Shown here: positions 1 through 7,945 of the stretch, one piece after another
Position numbering within the stretch: position 1 is the first letter of the stretch
Layout: every line of letters begins with the position of its first letter
Assembly (NCBI GenBank): GCA_018971065.1
Contig: JAGWVC010000106.1
Coordinates: forward strand, 1 to 13,500
Length of the DNA: 13,500 bases
Direction of reading: 5' to 3'
Source: Sphingomonadales bacterium
GTDB taxonomy: Bacteria > Pseudomonadota > Alphaproteobacteria > Sphingomonadales > Sphingomonadaceae
The notes under the pieces: generated by a model
The model's database searches: none
Told to the model about the DNA's origin: nothing
What the model saw: the letters and a program-made list of their open reading frames with translations, nothing else
Made by a program: the position numbers and the translations under genes

Positions 1-788
1 GCGACACCGTGTTCCAGCGCGGCGACAATTTCTATCGCAACCAGAACGGCGAGCTGATCTCGAAGCAGCGCTCCACCTCGATCCGCTACAGCGCCGCCGC
101 CGGTGGCGAAAGCACCGACGCCAGCCAGGCCGACGATCCCGAATGGACCGACGCCCAGCTCGACGAGCTCGAGGCGCGCAAGGCCACCTGGGTGAAAATG
201 CTGCGCGACCTCGGCCACAAGGAACGCTGGTGGGACGACGTCCAGGTGGGCGAGAACCTGCCCGAGCGCGTTTTCGGCCCGCACTCGATCTCCAGCTTCA
301 CCACCGAATGGCGCGCCTACATCGTCAACACCTGGGGCACCTTCAACTTGCGCAAGCAGGACCTGCTGGCAATGGGCTTCACCCCCGAAATGGCGGGTCA
401 TGAGAATGACCCCGACATGCAGCTCGAAAACCCCGAACTGACCGACGGCGCCTATTTCGGGCCGTCGCGCGGGCACCTGTTCCCCAAGTACGCCCGCCGC
501 ATCGGCATGCCGCGCGGCTATGGCTACGGCGCCAGCATGGGCGCGTGGATGACCGACTATCTCGCCGGCTGGGCGGGCGAGCACGGCATGGTCGTCCACT
601 CGAACTGCTCGTATCGCGGCCCGGCGCTCACCGGTGACGTGACCATCCAGACCGCAGAAGTGACCGAGAAGTCGGTGGACGAAAGCGGCCACCACCTCGT
701 CCACGTCAAGCAGTTGATGAAGAATCAGCTCGGCAAGACGATGGCCACCGGCACCGCCGAAATCCGGCTGCCGAAAAAGCCGGCCTGA
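1..788 (+). CDS. Two-domain MaoC-like (hot-dog) acyl dehydratase, 5' end outside window
   Basis: The reading frame is open through the left edge, so the GTG at position 9 is probably internal and not the start. The first ~27 visible residues (RNQNGELISKQRSTSIRY) look like the end of an N-terminal FAS1-like hot-dog domain. After an acidic linker (~residues 33-70, numbered from codon 9) a second hot-dog domain begins at WWDDVQVGENLPERVFGPHS and runs to ~256, with the glycine-rich helix region RGYGYGASMGAW. The family hydrates or dehydrates acyl-CoA thioesters in the cytoplasm; the substrate cannot be read from the sequence. The G-D-x-N-P-x-H hydratase-2 motif is not seen in the second domain: the nearest match is GPSRGH (151-156), which has a His but no Asp at the expected place. 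It is convergent with the fabZ cluster and not part of it. Family is fairly sure, substrate unknown. Confidence 0.82.
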   Translation, partial: DTVFQRGDNFYRNQNGELISKQRSTSIRYSAAAGGESTDASQADDPEWTDAQLDELEARKATWVKMLRDLGHKERWWDDVQVGENLPERVFGPHSISSFTTEWRAYIVNTWGTFNLRKQDLLAMGFTPEMAGHENDPDMQLENPELTDGAYFGPSRGHLFPKYARRIGMPRGYGYGASMGAWMTDYLAGWAGEHGMVVHSNCSYRGPALTGDVTIQTAEVTEKSVDESGHHLVHVKQLMKNQLGKTMATGTAEIRLPKKPA

Positions 789-808
789 CGGCTAGCCAAC
801 GGCAAACG

Positions 809-842
809 AAAAGGGCGGGGGAATCGCTTCCCCCGCCCTTTT
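809..842. terminator. Bidirectional Rho-independent terminator
   Basis: A perfect 15-bp inverted repeat (AAAAGGGCGGGGGAA / TTCCCCCGCCCTTTT) closes on the 4-nt loop TCGC. The A/T ends of the stem give a short T tract on either strand. It lies 20 bp after the stop of the plus-strand dehydratase and 18 bp beyond the stop of minus-strand fabZ, so it can end both converging transcripts. Seen directly; the function is the standard reading of such a structure. Confidence 0.93.
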
Positions 843-860
843 CACGATATATCGACAGGT

Positions 861-1325
861 TCAGGCCGGCGGATCGGCGATCATCGCGGTGAAGTTCACC
901 TCGCACGCCAGCTTGCCGTTCAGCATCGCCTCGCCGTGGAACTTGCAGACGCGCGAGCGCTTCTGCACGAACGCGACATGCAGGTCCAGCAGGCAGCCCG
1001 GCTCCACCGGCGTGCGGAACTTGGCTTCCTCGATCGACATGAAATAGACCAGCTTGCCCGAACCGGCCAGTTCGAAGCTCTCGATCGCCAGCACCCCGGC
1101 GGCCTGCGCCAGCGCCTCGACGATCAGCACGCCCGGCATGATCGGCCGACCGGGGAAGTGCCCCTGGAAGAACTGCTCGTTGAAGCTCACCGCCTTCACG
1201 GCGTGGATCTTCTCGCCCACGTCGATCGCTTCGACGCGGTCAACCAGCAGCAGGGGATAGCGATGCGGCAGCGCCGCGAGAATCTTGCGAATGTCGTAAG
1301 ACGTCGCGGCGCTGTCAGTCATCAT
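861..1325 (-). CDS. fabZ: 3-hydroxyacyl-[acyl-carrier-protein] dehydratase FabZ
   Basis: FabZ removes water from (3R)-hydroxyacyl-ACP to give trans-2-enoyl-ACP in type II fatty-acid synthesis, in the cytoplasm. The 154-residue protein has the family length and its hallmark sequence: [11 protein letters not shown] (21-31), then [20 protein letters not shown] with catalytic His56 and Glu70, spaced as in characterised FabZ enzymes. The frame opens with two ATGs (1325 and 1322). The AGGGG ribosome site sits 4 nt before the first and 7 nt before the second, so the second may be the real start. It follows ompH by 20 bp and is the last gene of the minus-strand cluster, ended by the hairpin at 809-842. 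In many Gram-negatives fabZ lies between lpxD and lpxA; neither is next to it here. Very sure of the function. Confidence 0.97.
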   Translation of the reverse strand: MMTDSAATSYDIRKILAALPHRYPLLLVDRVEAIDVGEKIHAVKAVSFNEQFFQGHFPGRPIMPGVLIVEALAQAAGVLAIESFELAGSGKLVYFMSIEEAKFRTPVEPGCLLDLHVAFVQKRSRVCKFHGEAMLNGKLACEVNFTAMIADPPA

Positions 1326-1345
1326 TTGCCCCTGTCAGGTCTGGA

Positions 1346-2035
1346 TCAACGGCCATCGCCGGCGGGGGCAGCGCCACGCTGGCCCTGCGCGGCCTGGGCA
1401 GCCTGCTGCTCACGCTGCTCGCGCGGCAGCCAGCCGGCGGGCGGCACCAGGTTGGCAGTCGGCATCGCCGCGTTCAGTTCGTTCAGGATGGCCAGCGACA
1501 GGTCATAGGCCTTGCCCACCGCCAGCACCGCGTTCGGGTTCAGCAGCAGCGTGACATTGTTCTTGGTCATCGCCGCCTGGATGGCACCGCCCAGCTTGTC
1601 GTTGATCTGCTCCTGCACATAGGCTTCCGACAGCGCGACCGGCTGAACGATGGTCTGCAGTTCCTGGTTGCCCGATTCCTGGATCTGCTGAATCGCCTGG
1701 GCCTGCGGCTGCAGCACGGCCGGCGCGGCGTTGGCGGCGCGGTCCTTCTGGAACTTGTCGACCAGCGGCTGGAGCTGCGCGCCGATCGCCTTGCGGCGGG
1801 CTTCGGCCTGGTCGATCTGCGCCTTGTAGGTCACCGGACGCTGGGTCTGCGCGGTCTTGAACGCGGCCGAGTTGGCGATGATGCCTTCGATGTTGGCCAC
1901 GGCAATGCCGTTGACGCCAACGGTGCCCGCGGCGGCAGCGGCAGGCGCGGCGGCCGGCGCCGGCTTGGCGGCCAGGGCGGGGGCGGAAACACCGGCGAGC
2001 AGCAGCGCGGCGGCAAGGGTATGAGCAAGTTTCAT
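1346..2035 (-). CDS. ompH: OmpH/Skp-family periplasmic chaperone
   Basis: Skp-like proteins hold unfolded outer-membrane proteins in the periplasm and pass them to the BAM complex. The 229-residue product has a clear signal peptide (MKLAHTLAAALLLAG..., cleavage likely near APALA-AKP, residue 22), an Ala/Pro-rich linker to ~37, and the family opening strand GIAVANIEGIIANSAAFKTA (43-62). A long helical, Gln/Ala/Lys-rich hairpin arm spans ~65-145, followed by a closing helix/strand region to ~190. It is longer than E. coli Skp (161 residues) mainly because of the Ala/Pro linker and a low-complexity Gln/Ala/Gly tail (~204-229). The start ATG shares one base with the bamA stop (TGATG), so translation is probably coupled to its functional partner. 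The family call is firm; the exact symbol (skp or ompH) is convention. Confidence 0.9.
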   Translation of the reverse strand: MKLAHTLAAALLLAGVSAPALAAKPAPAAAPAAAAAGTVGVNGIAVANIEGIIANSAAFKTAQTQRPVTYKAQIDQAEARRKAIGAQLQPLVDKFQKDRAANAAPAVLQPQAQAIQQIQESGNQELQTIVQPVALSEAYVQEQINDKLGGAIQAAMTKNNVTLLLNPNAVLAVGKAYDLSLAILNELNAAMPTANLVPPAGWLPREQREQQAAQAAQGQRGAAPAGDGR

Positions 2036-4755
2036 CAGAACTGGGTTCCCACGTTGAAAGTGAAGGTCTTGGTGTCGTCGCCCTTGGCGTGCGTCAGGGC
2101 CTTGGCGAAGTCGATGCGGAACGGCCCGAACGGCGAGTTCCAGTTGAAGCCGATGCCGATCGAGATGCGCGGCTTGGCGGTGTCTCCGTAGAAGTATTCC
2201 TGGAAAGTCGGATACTGGGTCTGGATCGGATAGGCGTTGGCTACGGTCGTGGTCAGCACGTTGCCGTTGGCATCGGTCAGGTAGCTGCCGGTGGTGGCAT
2301 CAACACCCTGATAGTACAAGGGATTTCCACTGGAATCGCGCGTGGCGATGTACTTCGCCTGGTCCTGCCGCTGCGTCACCGGGTGAGTCACCCCCCACAC
2401 CGCGCCGGCATCGACGAAGATCGACGGGCGGATGCCCAGTTCCTTGGCGCCCGAACCCAGCGGAATTTCCAGCTCGGCCCGGCCCATGTAATAGAACCGG
2501 CCACCGATGGCATCGTCGCTCCACGTGTTCTTGTCGGTCGATTCCACCGTATAGGCGCCGTTGGCATCCACGCTCAGCGGCTTGCGGACGATACGCGGAC
2601 CGACGCCGCGAATATCGAACCCGCGAATCTGCGGCTCGCCCAGATAGAAGCGGTCGGTCAGCAGGACGTTGTCCTCGTTGGCGATGCCGCGATCATGCAG
2701 CGACTTGATCACGCCGCCCTCGCCCTGCAGCGAGAAGATGAAGCCCTTCCACACCGGCCAGTATTCGGCGGCATTGGCGCGGAACCGCAGGTACTTCACC
2801 GAACCGCCCAGCCCGGCGAAATCGACGCCAACCGAACCGGACTTGCCCTTGGTCGGGTGGACGCGGTTGTCGAGGTTGTCATAGACCAGCGACGCGCCGA
2901 GGATCGACGAGGTTCGCTTGCCCTCGGCATCGCACAGGTAACGGCCCGCCAGCACGGTATCGCAGGTGCTCACGCCCAGGCTGTTCAGGCTGTAGAACTG
3001 GTTCTTGTCGAGCGAGACCTTGTCGTAGTTCAGAGTATAGCGCCCGATCAGCGACATGTACTCGGTCAGCGGCAGGCCTAGGCGCACCTGGAAGCCGGTG
3101 GTGGACTGGCTGTAGATCGTGTTGCGATCGCTGCCGGAGAAGTTGAAGTTGTTATAGTCGCGCCGATAGATATCGACGCCCAGCGCCACGTTCTTGTCGA
3201 ACAGGTACGGCTCGGTGAAGCTGACCTCGACCGACTTCGAATAGCGCGAGATCGAGCCGGAAAGCCCCACCGTCTGCCCGCGCCCGCGGAAGTTGCGCTG
3301 CTGCACCGAAGCCTGGAAGATGAAGCTTTCAAGGCTGGAATAGCCCGCCGAAAGCTGGAGTTCGCCGGTCGGCTTCTCCTCGACGTTGGCTTCCAGGATG
3401 ATGCGGTCCTTGGCCGAACCGGGGTTCTGCTTGACCTCGAACTTTTCCTGAAAATAGCCCAGCGACTTGATGCGGTTGGTAGACCGCTTGACCTGCAGCG
3501 AGTTGAACGCGTCACCCTCGGCCAGGCGAAACTCGCGGCGAACCACCTTGTCCTGGGTCAGCGTGTTGCCGTTGACGTCGATCCGCTCGACATAGACGCG
3601 CGGCGCCTCGGCGATGTTGAAGGTGACGCCCATCGTCAGCGCCTTGGGATCGCGGTCGTAATCCGGCCGCGCGTCGGCAAACGCATAGCCGAACACGCCG
3701 GCGGTCTCGTTCAGCTTGTCAACGGTGTCCTCGACCTGCTTGGCGTTGTACCACAGGCCCTTCTTCATCGGCAGGTTCTTGGCCAGCGCCTCGCCGTCGA
3801 AGTCGCGAAGCTGGCTTTCCACCTTCACGTCGCCGAACTTGTAGCGCTTCCCTTCCTCCACCACGTAGGTGATGATGAAGTCCTTCTTGTCCGGCGTCAG
3901 CTCGGCCACGGCGGAAACGACGCGGAAATCGGCATAACCGTTGGTCAGGTAGAACTGGCGCAGCTTCTGCTGGTCATACGCCATCTTGTCGGGATCGTAC
4001 GAGGTGCCGCCCTTCCAGAAGCGCAGCGCGTTGACCTGCTTGGTCATCATCTCGCCCTGCAGCTTCTTCTCGCCGAACGCCTTGTTGCCGATGATGTTGA
4101 TCTGGCGAACCTTCGACTTCGGCCCTTCGCTGATCTCGAACACGATATCGACGCGGTTCTGGTCCAGCAGCACCATCTTCGGCTCGACAGTGGCGGCAAA
4201 CCGGCCCTGCCGCTTGTACAGCTCGATGATGCGCGAAACGTCGGCCCGCACTTTCGATCGCGTGAAGATCTGGCGCGGCGCCAGCTTGATCTCGGGATTG
4301 ATCTTGTCTTCCTTGAGGTGCTTGTTGCCCTCCAGGATGATGCGGTTGATGACCGGGTTTTCCTTCACCGCGATGACAACGCGGCCCGCGTCATTGCGCA
4401 CCTGCACGTCGGTGAACAGTTCGGTGGCGTAAAGGTCCTTCAGCGCCTGGTCGGCCGCCGCCTCGGTATAGAGGTCGCCGGCGCGCAGCTTGATGTACGA
4501 CAGCACCGTGTCGGCCTCGAGCCGCTGCGAACCCTCCACCGTGATCGTCTGGATCGTCACCGCCTGCGCCACCGGCGCGGCGGCGATCGGTGTGGCAGTC
4601 GCAGGGGCGGCCGGCGCGGGCATCGGTGCCTCGGCCGGAATCGCCACGCGCTGCGGCTTGCCGAACGCCACTTCGGGCATTCCCGCCAGGATCGTGCTGC
4701 CCATCAGTGCGATACTGAAGCCAGTCAACTGACAGGCGCGCGCGCTACGGTTCAT
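2035..4755 (-). CDS. bamA: Outer-membrane protein assembly factor BamA
   Basis: BamA is the essential Omp85 core of the BAM complex, inserting beta-barrel proteins into the outer membrane. The 906-residue precursor starts with a signal peptide (1 to ~32) and an Ala/Pro-rich linker. Five POTRA repeats follow at about 67-133, 134-212, 213-302, 303-384 and 385-462, then a 16-strand barrel (463-906). Loop 6 carries IRGF (710-713), the counterpart of the conserved VRGF motif. The end has the usual SPFGPFRIDFAKAL turn and a C-terminal Phe, the outer-membrane protein signal. Two features stand out: a Cys pair, C598 and C608, in predicted loop 4, and a loop 7 of about 75 residues (~787-861), far longer than the roughly 25 in E. 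coli. The ATG at 4755 has only a weak ribosome site (ACGAGAA). The gene is preceded by a 194-bp gap after rseP and followed at once by ompH. Confidence 0.97.
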   Translation of the reverse strand: MNRSARACQLTGFSIALMGSTILAGMPEVAFGKPQRVAIPAEAPMPAPAAPATATPIAAAPVAQAVTIQTITVEGSQRLEADTVLSYIKLRAGDLYTEAAADQALKDLYATELFTDVQVRNDAGRVVIAVKENPVINRIILEGNKHLKEDKINPEIKLAPRQIFTRSKVRADVSRIIELYKRQGRFAATVEPKMVLLDQNRVDIVFEISEGPKSKVRQINIIGNKAFGEKKLQGEMMTKQVNALRFWKGGTSYDPDKMAYDQQKLRQFYLTNGYADFRVVSAVAELTPDKKDFIITYVVEEGKRYKFGDVKVESQLRDFDGEALAKNLPMKKGLWYNAKQVEDTVDKLNETAGVFGYAFADARPDYDRDPKALTMGVTFNIAEAPRVYVERIDVNGNTLTQDKVVRREFRLAEGDAFNSLQVKRSTNRIKSLGYFQEKFEVKQNPGSAKDRIILEANVEEKPTGELQLSAGYSSLESFIFQASVQQRNFRGRGQTVGLSGSISRYSKSVEVSFTEPYLFDKNVALGVDIYRRDYNNFNFSGSDRNTIYSQSTTGFQVRLGLPLTEYMSLIGRYTLNYDKVSLDKNQFYSLNSLGVSTCDTVLAGRYLCDAEGKRTSSILGASLVYDNLDNRVHPTKGKSGSVGVDFAGLGGSVKYLRFRANAAEYWPVWKGFIFSLQGEGGVIKSLHDRGIANEDNVLLTDRFYLGEPQIRGFDIRGVGPRIVRKPLSVDANGAYTVESTDKNTWSDDAIGGRFYYMGRAELEIPLGSGAKELGIRPSIFVDAGAVWGVTHPVTQRQDQAKYIATRDSSGNPLYYQGVDATTGSYLTDANGNVLTTTVANAYPIQTQYPTFQEYFYGDTAKPRISIGIGFNWNSPFGPFRIDFAKALTHAKGDDTKTFTFNVGTQF

Positions 4756-4949
4756 TTCTCGTCCAATCCTCGTTGCCCCGATGCCGCCCGAAAGGCCGGC
4801 CCCGGGGGCGAAATGCCCCGTTTGCGCAGGAAATGCACTCCTCGCCCGGCGGTAGCTGCCCTCTGCCCTAAGCCGCCCTCGCGATCAAGCCGAACCACCC
4901 GCCCGAAGCCCGGCGCGGGCTGGAATGTCCCCCAAAAATCCGGATGGCT
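4756..4949. other. rseP-bamA intergenic gap, no confident element
   Basis: This 194-bp gap is the longest inside the pyrH-fabZ block. It contains small G/C hairpins (AGCCCG-GCG-CGGGCT at 4907-4921; GGGGC-GAAAT-GCCCC at 4805-4819), none followed by a T tract on the minus strand, so they are not convincing terminators. No -35/-10 pair was recognised. The gap size suggests that bamA may have its own promoter, but none could be seen. Confidence 0.4.
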
Positions 4950-6074
4950 TCACCCGAACAACTTGAGCGACATGAGATCGTTGATCGTCACGAACAGCAT
5001 CAGGGCCAGCACGAAGGCAAGGCCGGTACGAAAAGCCCACTCCTGACTGCGAACGTCGAGCGGCTTCCTGCGCACCGCCTCGGCCGCGTAGAAAGCCAGG
5101 TGCCCGCCGTCCAGAGCCGGAATTGGCAGGAGGTTGATGAATGCCAAGTTAATCGAGATGAACGCCGCGAAATAGACGAACGGCACGATCCCCAGCGACA
5201 GTTGCTGGCCGGAAAACTGGGCAATCTTCACCGGCCCGCCCAGTTCCTTCACCGAGCGCTGACCGACCACGATCTGCTTCACCCCGGTGATCATCAGCCT
5301 GACGATGCCGACGCTCTGATCGACCGAAAGCCGCATCGCCTCCAACGGCGTGCTGCGCACCACCTGAAAGCCGCCCGCCGCAATCCCGATCTGGCCGATC
5401 CGCGATTCGTTGCCGAACTCGTCCTTGCGAACGTGGCTGGCAATCGTCACCGTCACGGTCAGCGGCTTGCCGCCGCGCAGCACGTCCAGCGTCAGCGGCT
5501 CACCGGGGAACGGCAGCACTTTCTCGCGGATCTCGTCGAAATCGACGATCGGCGCGCCATCCACCCTGACGATGCGATCACCCACCCGCAACCCCGCCGC
5601 CTGCGCCGGCGACGGTGCGGAAAACCCGGCAATCACCGGCGCGGCGACGATGCGGCCATAGACGATGTTGAAGGTGGTGAAGATCGCCAGCGCCACCAGC
5701 AGGTTCATCACCGGCCCGGCCAGCACGATCAGCGTGCGCTGCCACAGCGGGTGGAACTGGAATATGCCCTGTCGTTCCTCGGGCGGCAGCTTCGCCGCTT
5801 CCTCCGCCGGCATCGACATCGCGTTCATGTCGCCGGCAAACTGCACATAGCCGCCCAGCGGGATCGACGATAGCTTCCAACGGGTGCCGCGCCGGTCGGT
5901 CCAGCCCACCAGCTCCTTGCCGAACCCCACGGAGAACGCGTCCGCCCGCACCCCGCACCAGCGCGCCACCAGATAATGCCCCAGCTCGTGCAGCACGATC
6001 AGCGGCGCCAGCATCAACAGGAACGCTGCCACCGTGACCAGCAGCGAAGGCGAATGGAGCAGCGGCGCGTGCAT
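4950..6074 (-). CDS. rseP: RIP-type site-2 zinc metalloprotease RseP
   Basis: RseP cleaves membrane substrates, classically the anti-sigma factor of the envelope stress response, within the inner membrane. The 374-residue protein has zinc ligands in HELGH (29-33) in the first membrane helix, the AGPVMN turn (119-124), one PDZ domain (~145-215, with AAGLRVGDRIVRVDG), and the third metal ligand in NLLPIPALDGGH (Asp322). C-terminal helices complete the catalytic site. A single PDZ domain and a length near 375 fit the alphaproteobacterial form; E. coli RseP is longer and has two. The frame stays open upstream to 6401, but that part overlaps dxr and is not homologous. The ATG at 6074 lies 14 bp after the dxr stop, with AGAGG about 10 nt before it, and puts HELGH in the right place. 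Natural substrates in this organism are unknown. Confidence 0.96.
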   Translation of the reverse strand: MHAPLLHSPSLLVTVAAFLLMLAPLIVLHELGHYLVARWCGVRADAFSVGFGKELVGWTDRRGTRWKLSSIPLGGYVQFAGDMNAMSMPAEEAAKLPPEERQGIFQFHPLWQRTLIVLAGPVMNLLVALAIFTTFNIVYGRIVAAPVIAGFSAPSPAQAAGLRVGDRIVRVDGAPIVDFDEIREKVLPFPGEPLTLDVLRGGKPLTVTVTIASHVRKDEFGNESRIGQIGIAAGGFQVVRSTPLEAMRLSVDQSVGIVRLMITGVKQIVVGQRSVKELGGPVKIAQFSGQQLSLGIVPFVYFAAFISINLAFINLLPIPALDGGHLAFYAAEAVRRKPLDVRSQEWAFRTGLAFVLALMLFVTINDLMSLKLFG

Positions 6075-6088
6075 CGGGCTCAAGCCTC

Positions 6089-7240
6089 TCAGGCCGGCTG
6101 CAGCAGGCCGCGCGCATGGGCGCGGGCCTCGGCATCGACGGCGAACACATCGTCCAGCGCGGTCATCGGCGGCGGCGCATAGCGGGCCAGCACGTCCTCC
6201 ACCATCGCGGCAATGCGGGTGAAGCCCACCTGCCCGGCCAGGAACGCGGCCACCGCGATCTCGTTGGCGGCGTTCAGCACCGCCGGGGTGGCGCCGCCGG
6301 CATGGGCAGCCTCGCGCGCCAGCCGGGTGGCGGGAAAGCGGTCCTCGTCCGGCGCCCGGAACGTCAGCGTGCCGATCGCGCCCAGATCCAGCGGCTCGCA
6401 CGGCGTGTTCATCCGCGCCGGCCAGGCCAGCGCCGAGGCGATCGGCACCCGCATGTCCGAGGGGCCAAGCTGCGCCAGCGTGGAACCGTCGCGATATTCC
6501 ACCATCGAATGCACCACCGACTGCGGATGAACGATGATCCGCAGCCGCTCCAGCCCGACAGGAAACAGGTGGAACGCCTCGATCAGTTCCAGACCCTTGT
6601 TGAACATCGTCGCCGAATCAACGCTGATCTTGGCGCCCATGTCCCAATTCGGGTGCTTCACCGCCTGCGCCGGGGTGGCGGCAGCCAGTTGCGCATGGCT
6701 CCAGTCCCGGAACGGCCCGCCGCTCGCGGTCAGCGTGATCCAGCGCACGTCGCGGTGCTCGTTGCCCGCCAGGCACTGGAAGATCGCATTGTGCTCGCTG
6801 TCCACCGGCAGCAGCGTCGCGCCGGTGCGCGCCACCGCCGCGGTCATGATCTCGCCCGCCGAAACCAGCGCTTCCTTGTTGGCCAGCGCCACGGTCTTGC
6901 CGCATTCGATCGCGGCCATCGTCGGCGCCAGCCCCGCGCAGCCGACAATCGCCGCCAGCGTGACATCCGCCCCGCGCGCGGAAGCCTCGACCAGCGCCGC
7001 CTCGCCGCCGGCAGCCTCGATGCCGCTGCCCACCAGCGCCTCGCGCAGCGCCGGCAACCGGCCCTCGTCGGCGATCACGGCGACTTCGGCGCGGAATTCG
7101 CGCGCCAGCCGGGCCAGGTCATCGACATTGCTGTTGGCGGTCAGCGCGACAACGCGCCAGTCGCCGGGGTCGCGACGGATCAGGTCGAGCGTGGATGCGC
7201 CGATCGAGCCCGTGGCGCCAAGGATGGTGATGCTACGCAT
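6089..7240 (-). CDS. dxr: 1-deoxy-D-xylulose 5-phosphate reductoisomerase
   Basis: DXR converts 1-deoxy-D-xylulose 5-phosphate to 2-C-methyl-D-erythritol 4-phosphate with NADPH, the first committed step of the MEP isoprenoid pathway. The 383-residue protein has the NADPH-binding GATGSIG (8-14) and the ANKE segment (120-123). Metal ligands are Asp147 and Glu149 (VDSEHNAIFQ) and Glu218 (MFNKGLELIEA); substrate contacts are in TASGGPFR (171-178, Ser173), His196, Asn214 and Lys215. All key residues of the family are present. It starts 3 bp after the cdsA stop and has no strong ribosome site of its own, so it probably depends on translation of cdsA. Its place next to uppS makes sense, because the undecaprenyl diphosphate made by UppS is built from MEP-pathway products. 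Confidence 0.98.
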   Translation of the reverse strand: MRSITILGATGSIGASTLDLIRRDPGDWRVVALTANSNVDDLARLAREFRAEVAVIADEGRLPALREALVGSGIEAAGGEAALVEASARGADVTLAAIVGCAGLAPTMAAIECGKTVALANKEALVSAGEIMTAAVARTGATLLPVDSEHNAIFQCLAGNEHRDVRWITLTASGGPFRDWSHAQLAAATPAQAVKHPNWDMGAKISVDSATMFNKGLELIEAFHLFPVGLERLRIIVHPQSVVHSMVEYRDGSTLAQLGPSDMRVPIASALAWPARMNTPCEPLDLGAIGTLTFRAPDEDRFPATRLAREAAHAGGATPAVLNAANEIAVAAFLAGQVGFTRIAAMVEDVLARYAPPPMTALDDVFAVDAEARAHARGLLQPA

Positions 7241-7243
7241 GGA

Positions 7244-7945
7244 TTACCGAGCGTTTACACCCATGCCGACAAGGCGCAAGACACCCATCAGGAATGCCAC
7301 CGCCAGCAGCCCGTCAACCCGGTCGAACAACCCGCCATGCCCGGGGATCAAGGCGCCCGAATCCTTCACGCCGGCCCGGCGCTTCATCCAGCTTTCGAAG
7401 AAATCGCCCGCCTGCGCGACGATCGCCATCACCGGGCCAACCAGCGCATAGGCCCACTCGTGCCGCCAGAACTGCACCATCAGCAGCGTTGCCGCCAGAA
7501 TCGCGCCCGCCAGCCCCGCCCAGGTCTTCGACGGGCTGATCGACGGCGCAATCTTCGGCCCGCCAATCACGCGTCCGGCCAGATAGGCGCCGACATCGAT
7601 GCCGATCACCGTCACGATCACCGACACGATCGGCCGCATCCCGAACAGCGGATTGCGCAATGCCACCAGCGTCATCGCCGCCAGCCCGACATAGCCCAGC
7701 CCGACCAGCAGCCAGACCGCCCGACCCGCCGCCGAAGGCGAAAACGCCAGCACCAGCTTGGTCCATTCATAACCTACGCCCACGCCGACCAGCACCACCA
7801 GCGCCGCCCAGGCAATCCCGCCATACCACAGCGCCGCCCCGGCCACCGCCGCCATCACCACCGCCGATGCCGCCCGCACGCCCAGATCGCGCAACGCCGA
7901 GAGATCGCGCGCAGGCCCGCTCGCCGCCCCGTTACCGTCCGCCAT
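7244..7945 (-). CDS. cdsA: Phosphatidate cytidylyltransferase (CDP-diglyceride synthase)
   Basis: CdsA makes CDP-diacylglycerol from phosphatidic acid and CTP in the inner membrane; this product is the substrate of PssA, encoded in the same window. The 233-residue protein has several hydrophobic helices and the full family signature near the end: S185-x2-KR-x4-KD-x-G (to 197), then [11 protein letters not shown] (201-211) with its acidic metal ligands. The frame could begin at a TTG at 7966, but the ATG at 7945 has GGAGAGG 4-5 nt upstream and gives a sensible short, soluble N-terminus ([10 protein letters not shown]). With this start the gene overlaps uppS by 14 bp. It is at the short end of the family (E. 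coli about 285 residues), as is common in alphaproteobacteria. Confidence 0.95.
   Translation of the reverse strand: MADGNGAASGPARDLSALRDLGVRAASAVVMAAVAGAALWYGGIAWAALVVLVGVGVGYEWTKLVLAFSPSAAGRAVWLLVGLGYVGLAAMTLVALRNPLFGMRPIVSVIVTVIGIDVGAYLAGRVIGGPKIAPSISPSKTWAGLAGAILAATLLMVQFWRHEWAYALVGPVMAIVAQAGDFFESWMKRRAGVKDSGALIPGHGGLFDRVDGLLAVAFLMGVLRLVGMGVNAR

Noticed and set aside
2089..3081. 330-residue plus-strand open frame opposite the bamA barrel
   Set aside because: Antisense shadow; no motif, and bamA is complete on the other strand.
4907..4921. Hairpin after rseP as a terminator
   Set aside because: The stem is only 6 bp and no T tract follows on the minus strand.
4944..5873. 309-residue plus-strand open frame opposite rseP
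   Set aside because: Arg/His/Gln-rich shadow; rseP shows all its catalytic residues on the minus strand.
6075..6401. Upstream extension of the rseP frame
   Set aside because: It overlaps the C-terminal part of dxr and has the Arg/Gly-rich look of a shadow; the ATG at 6074 puts HELGH at the normal position.
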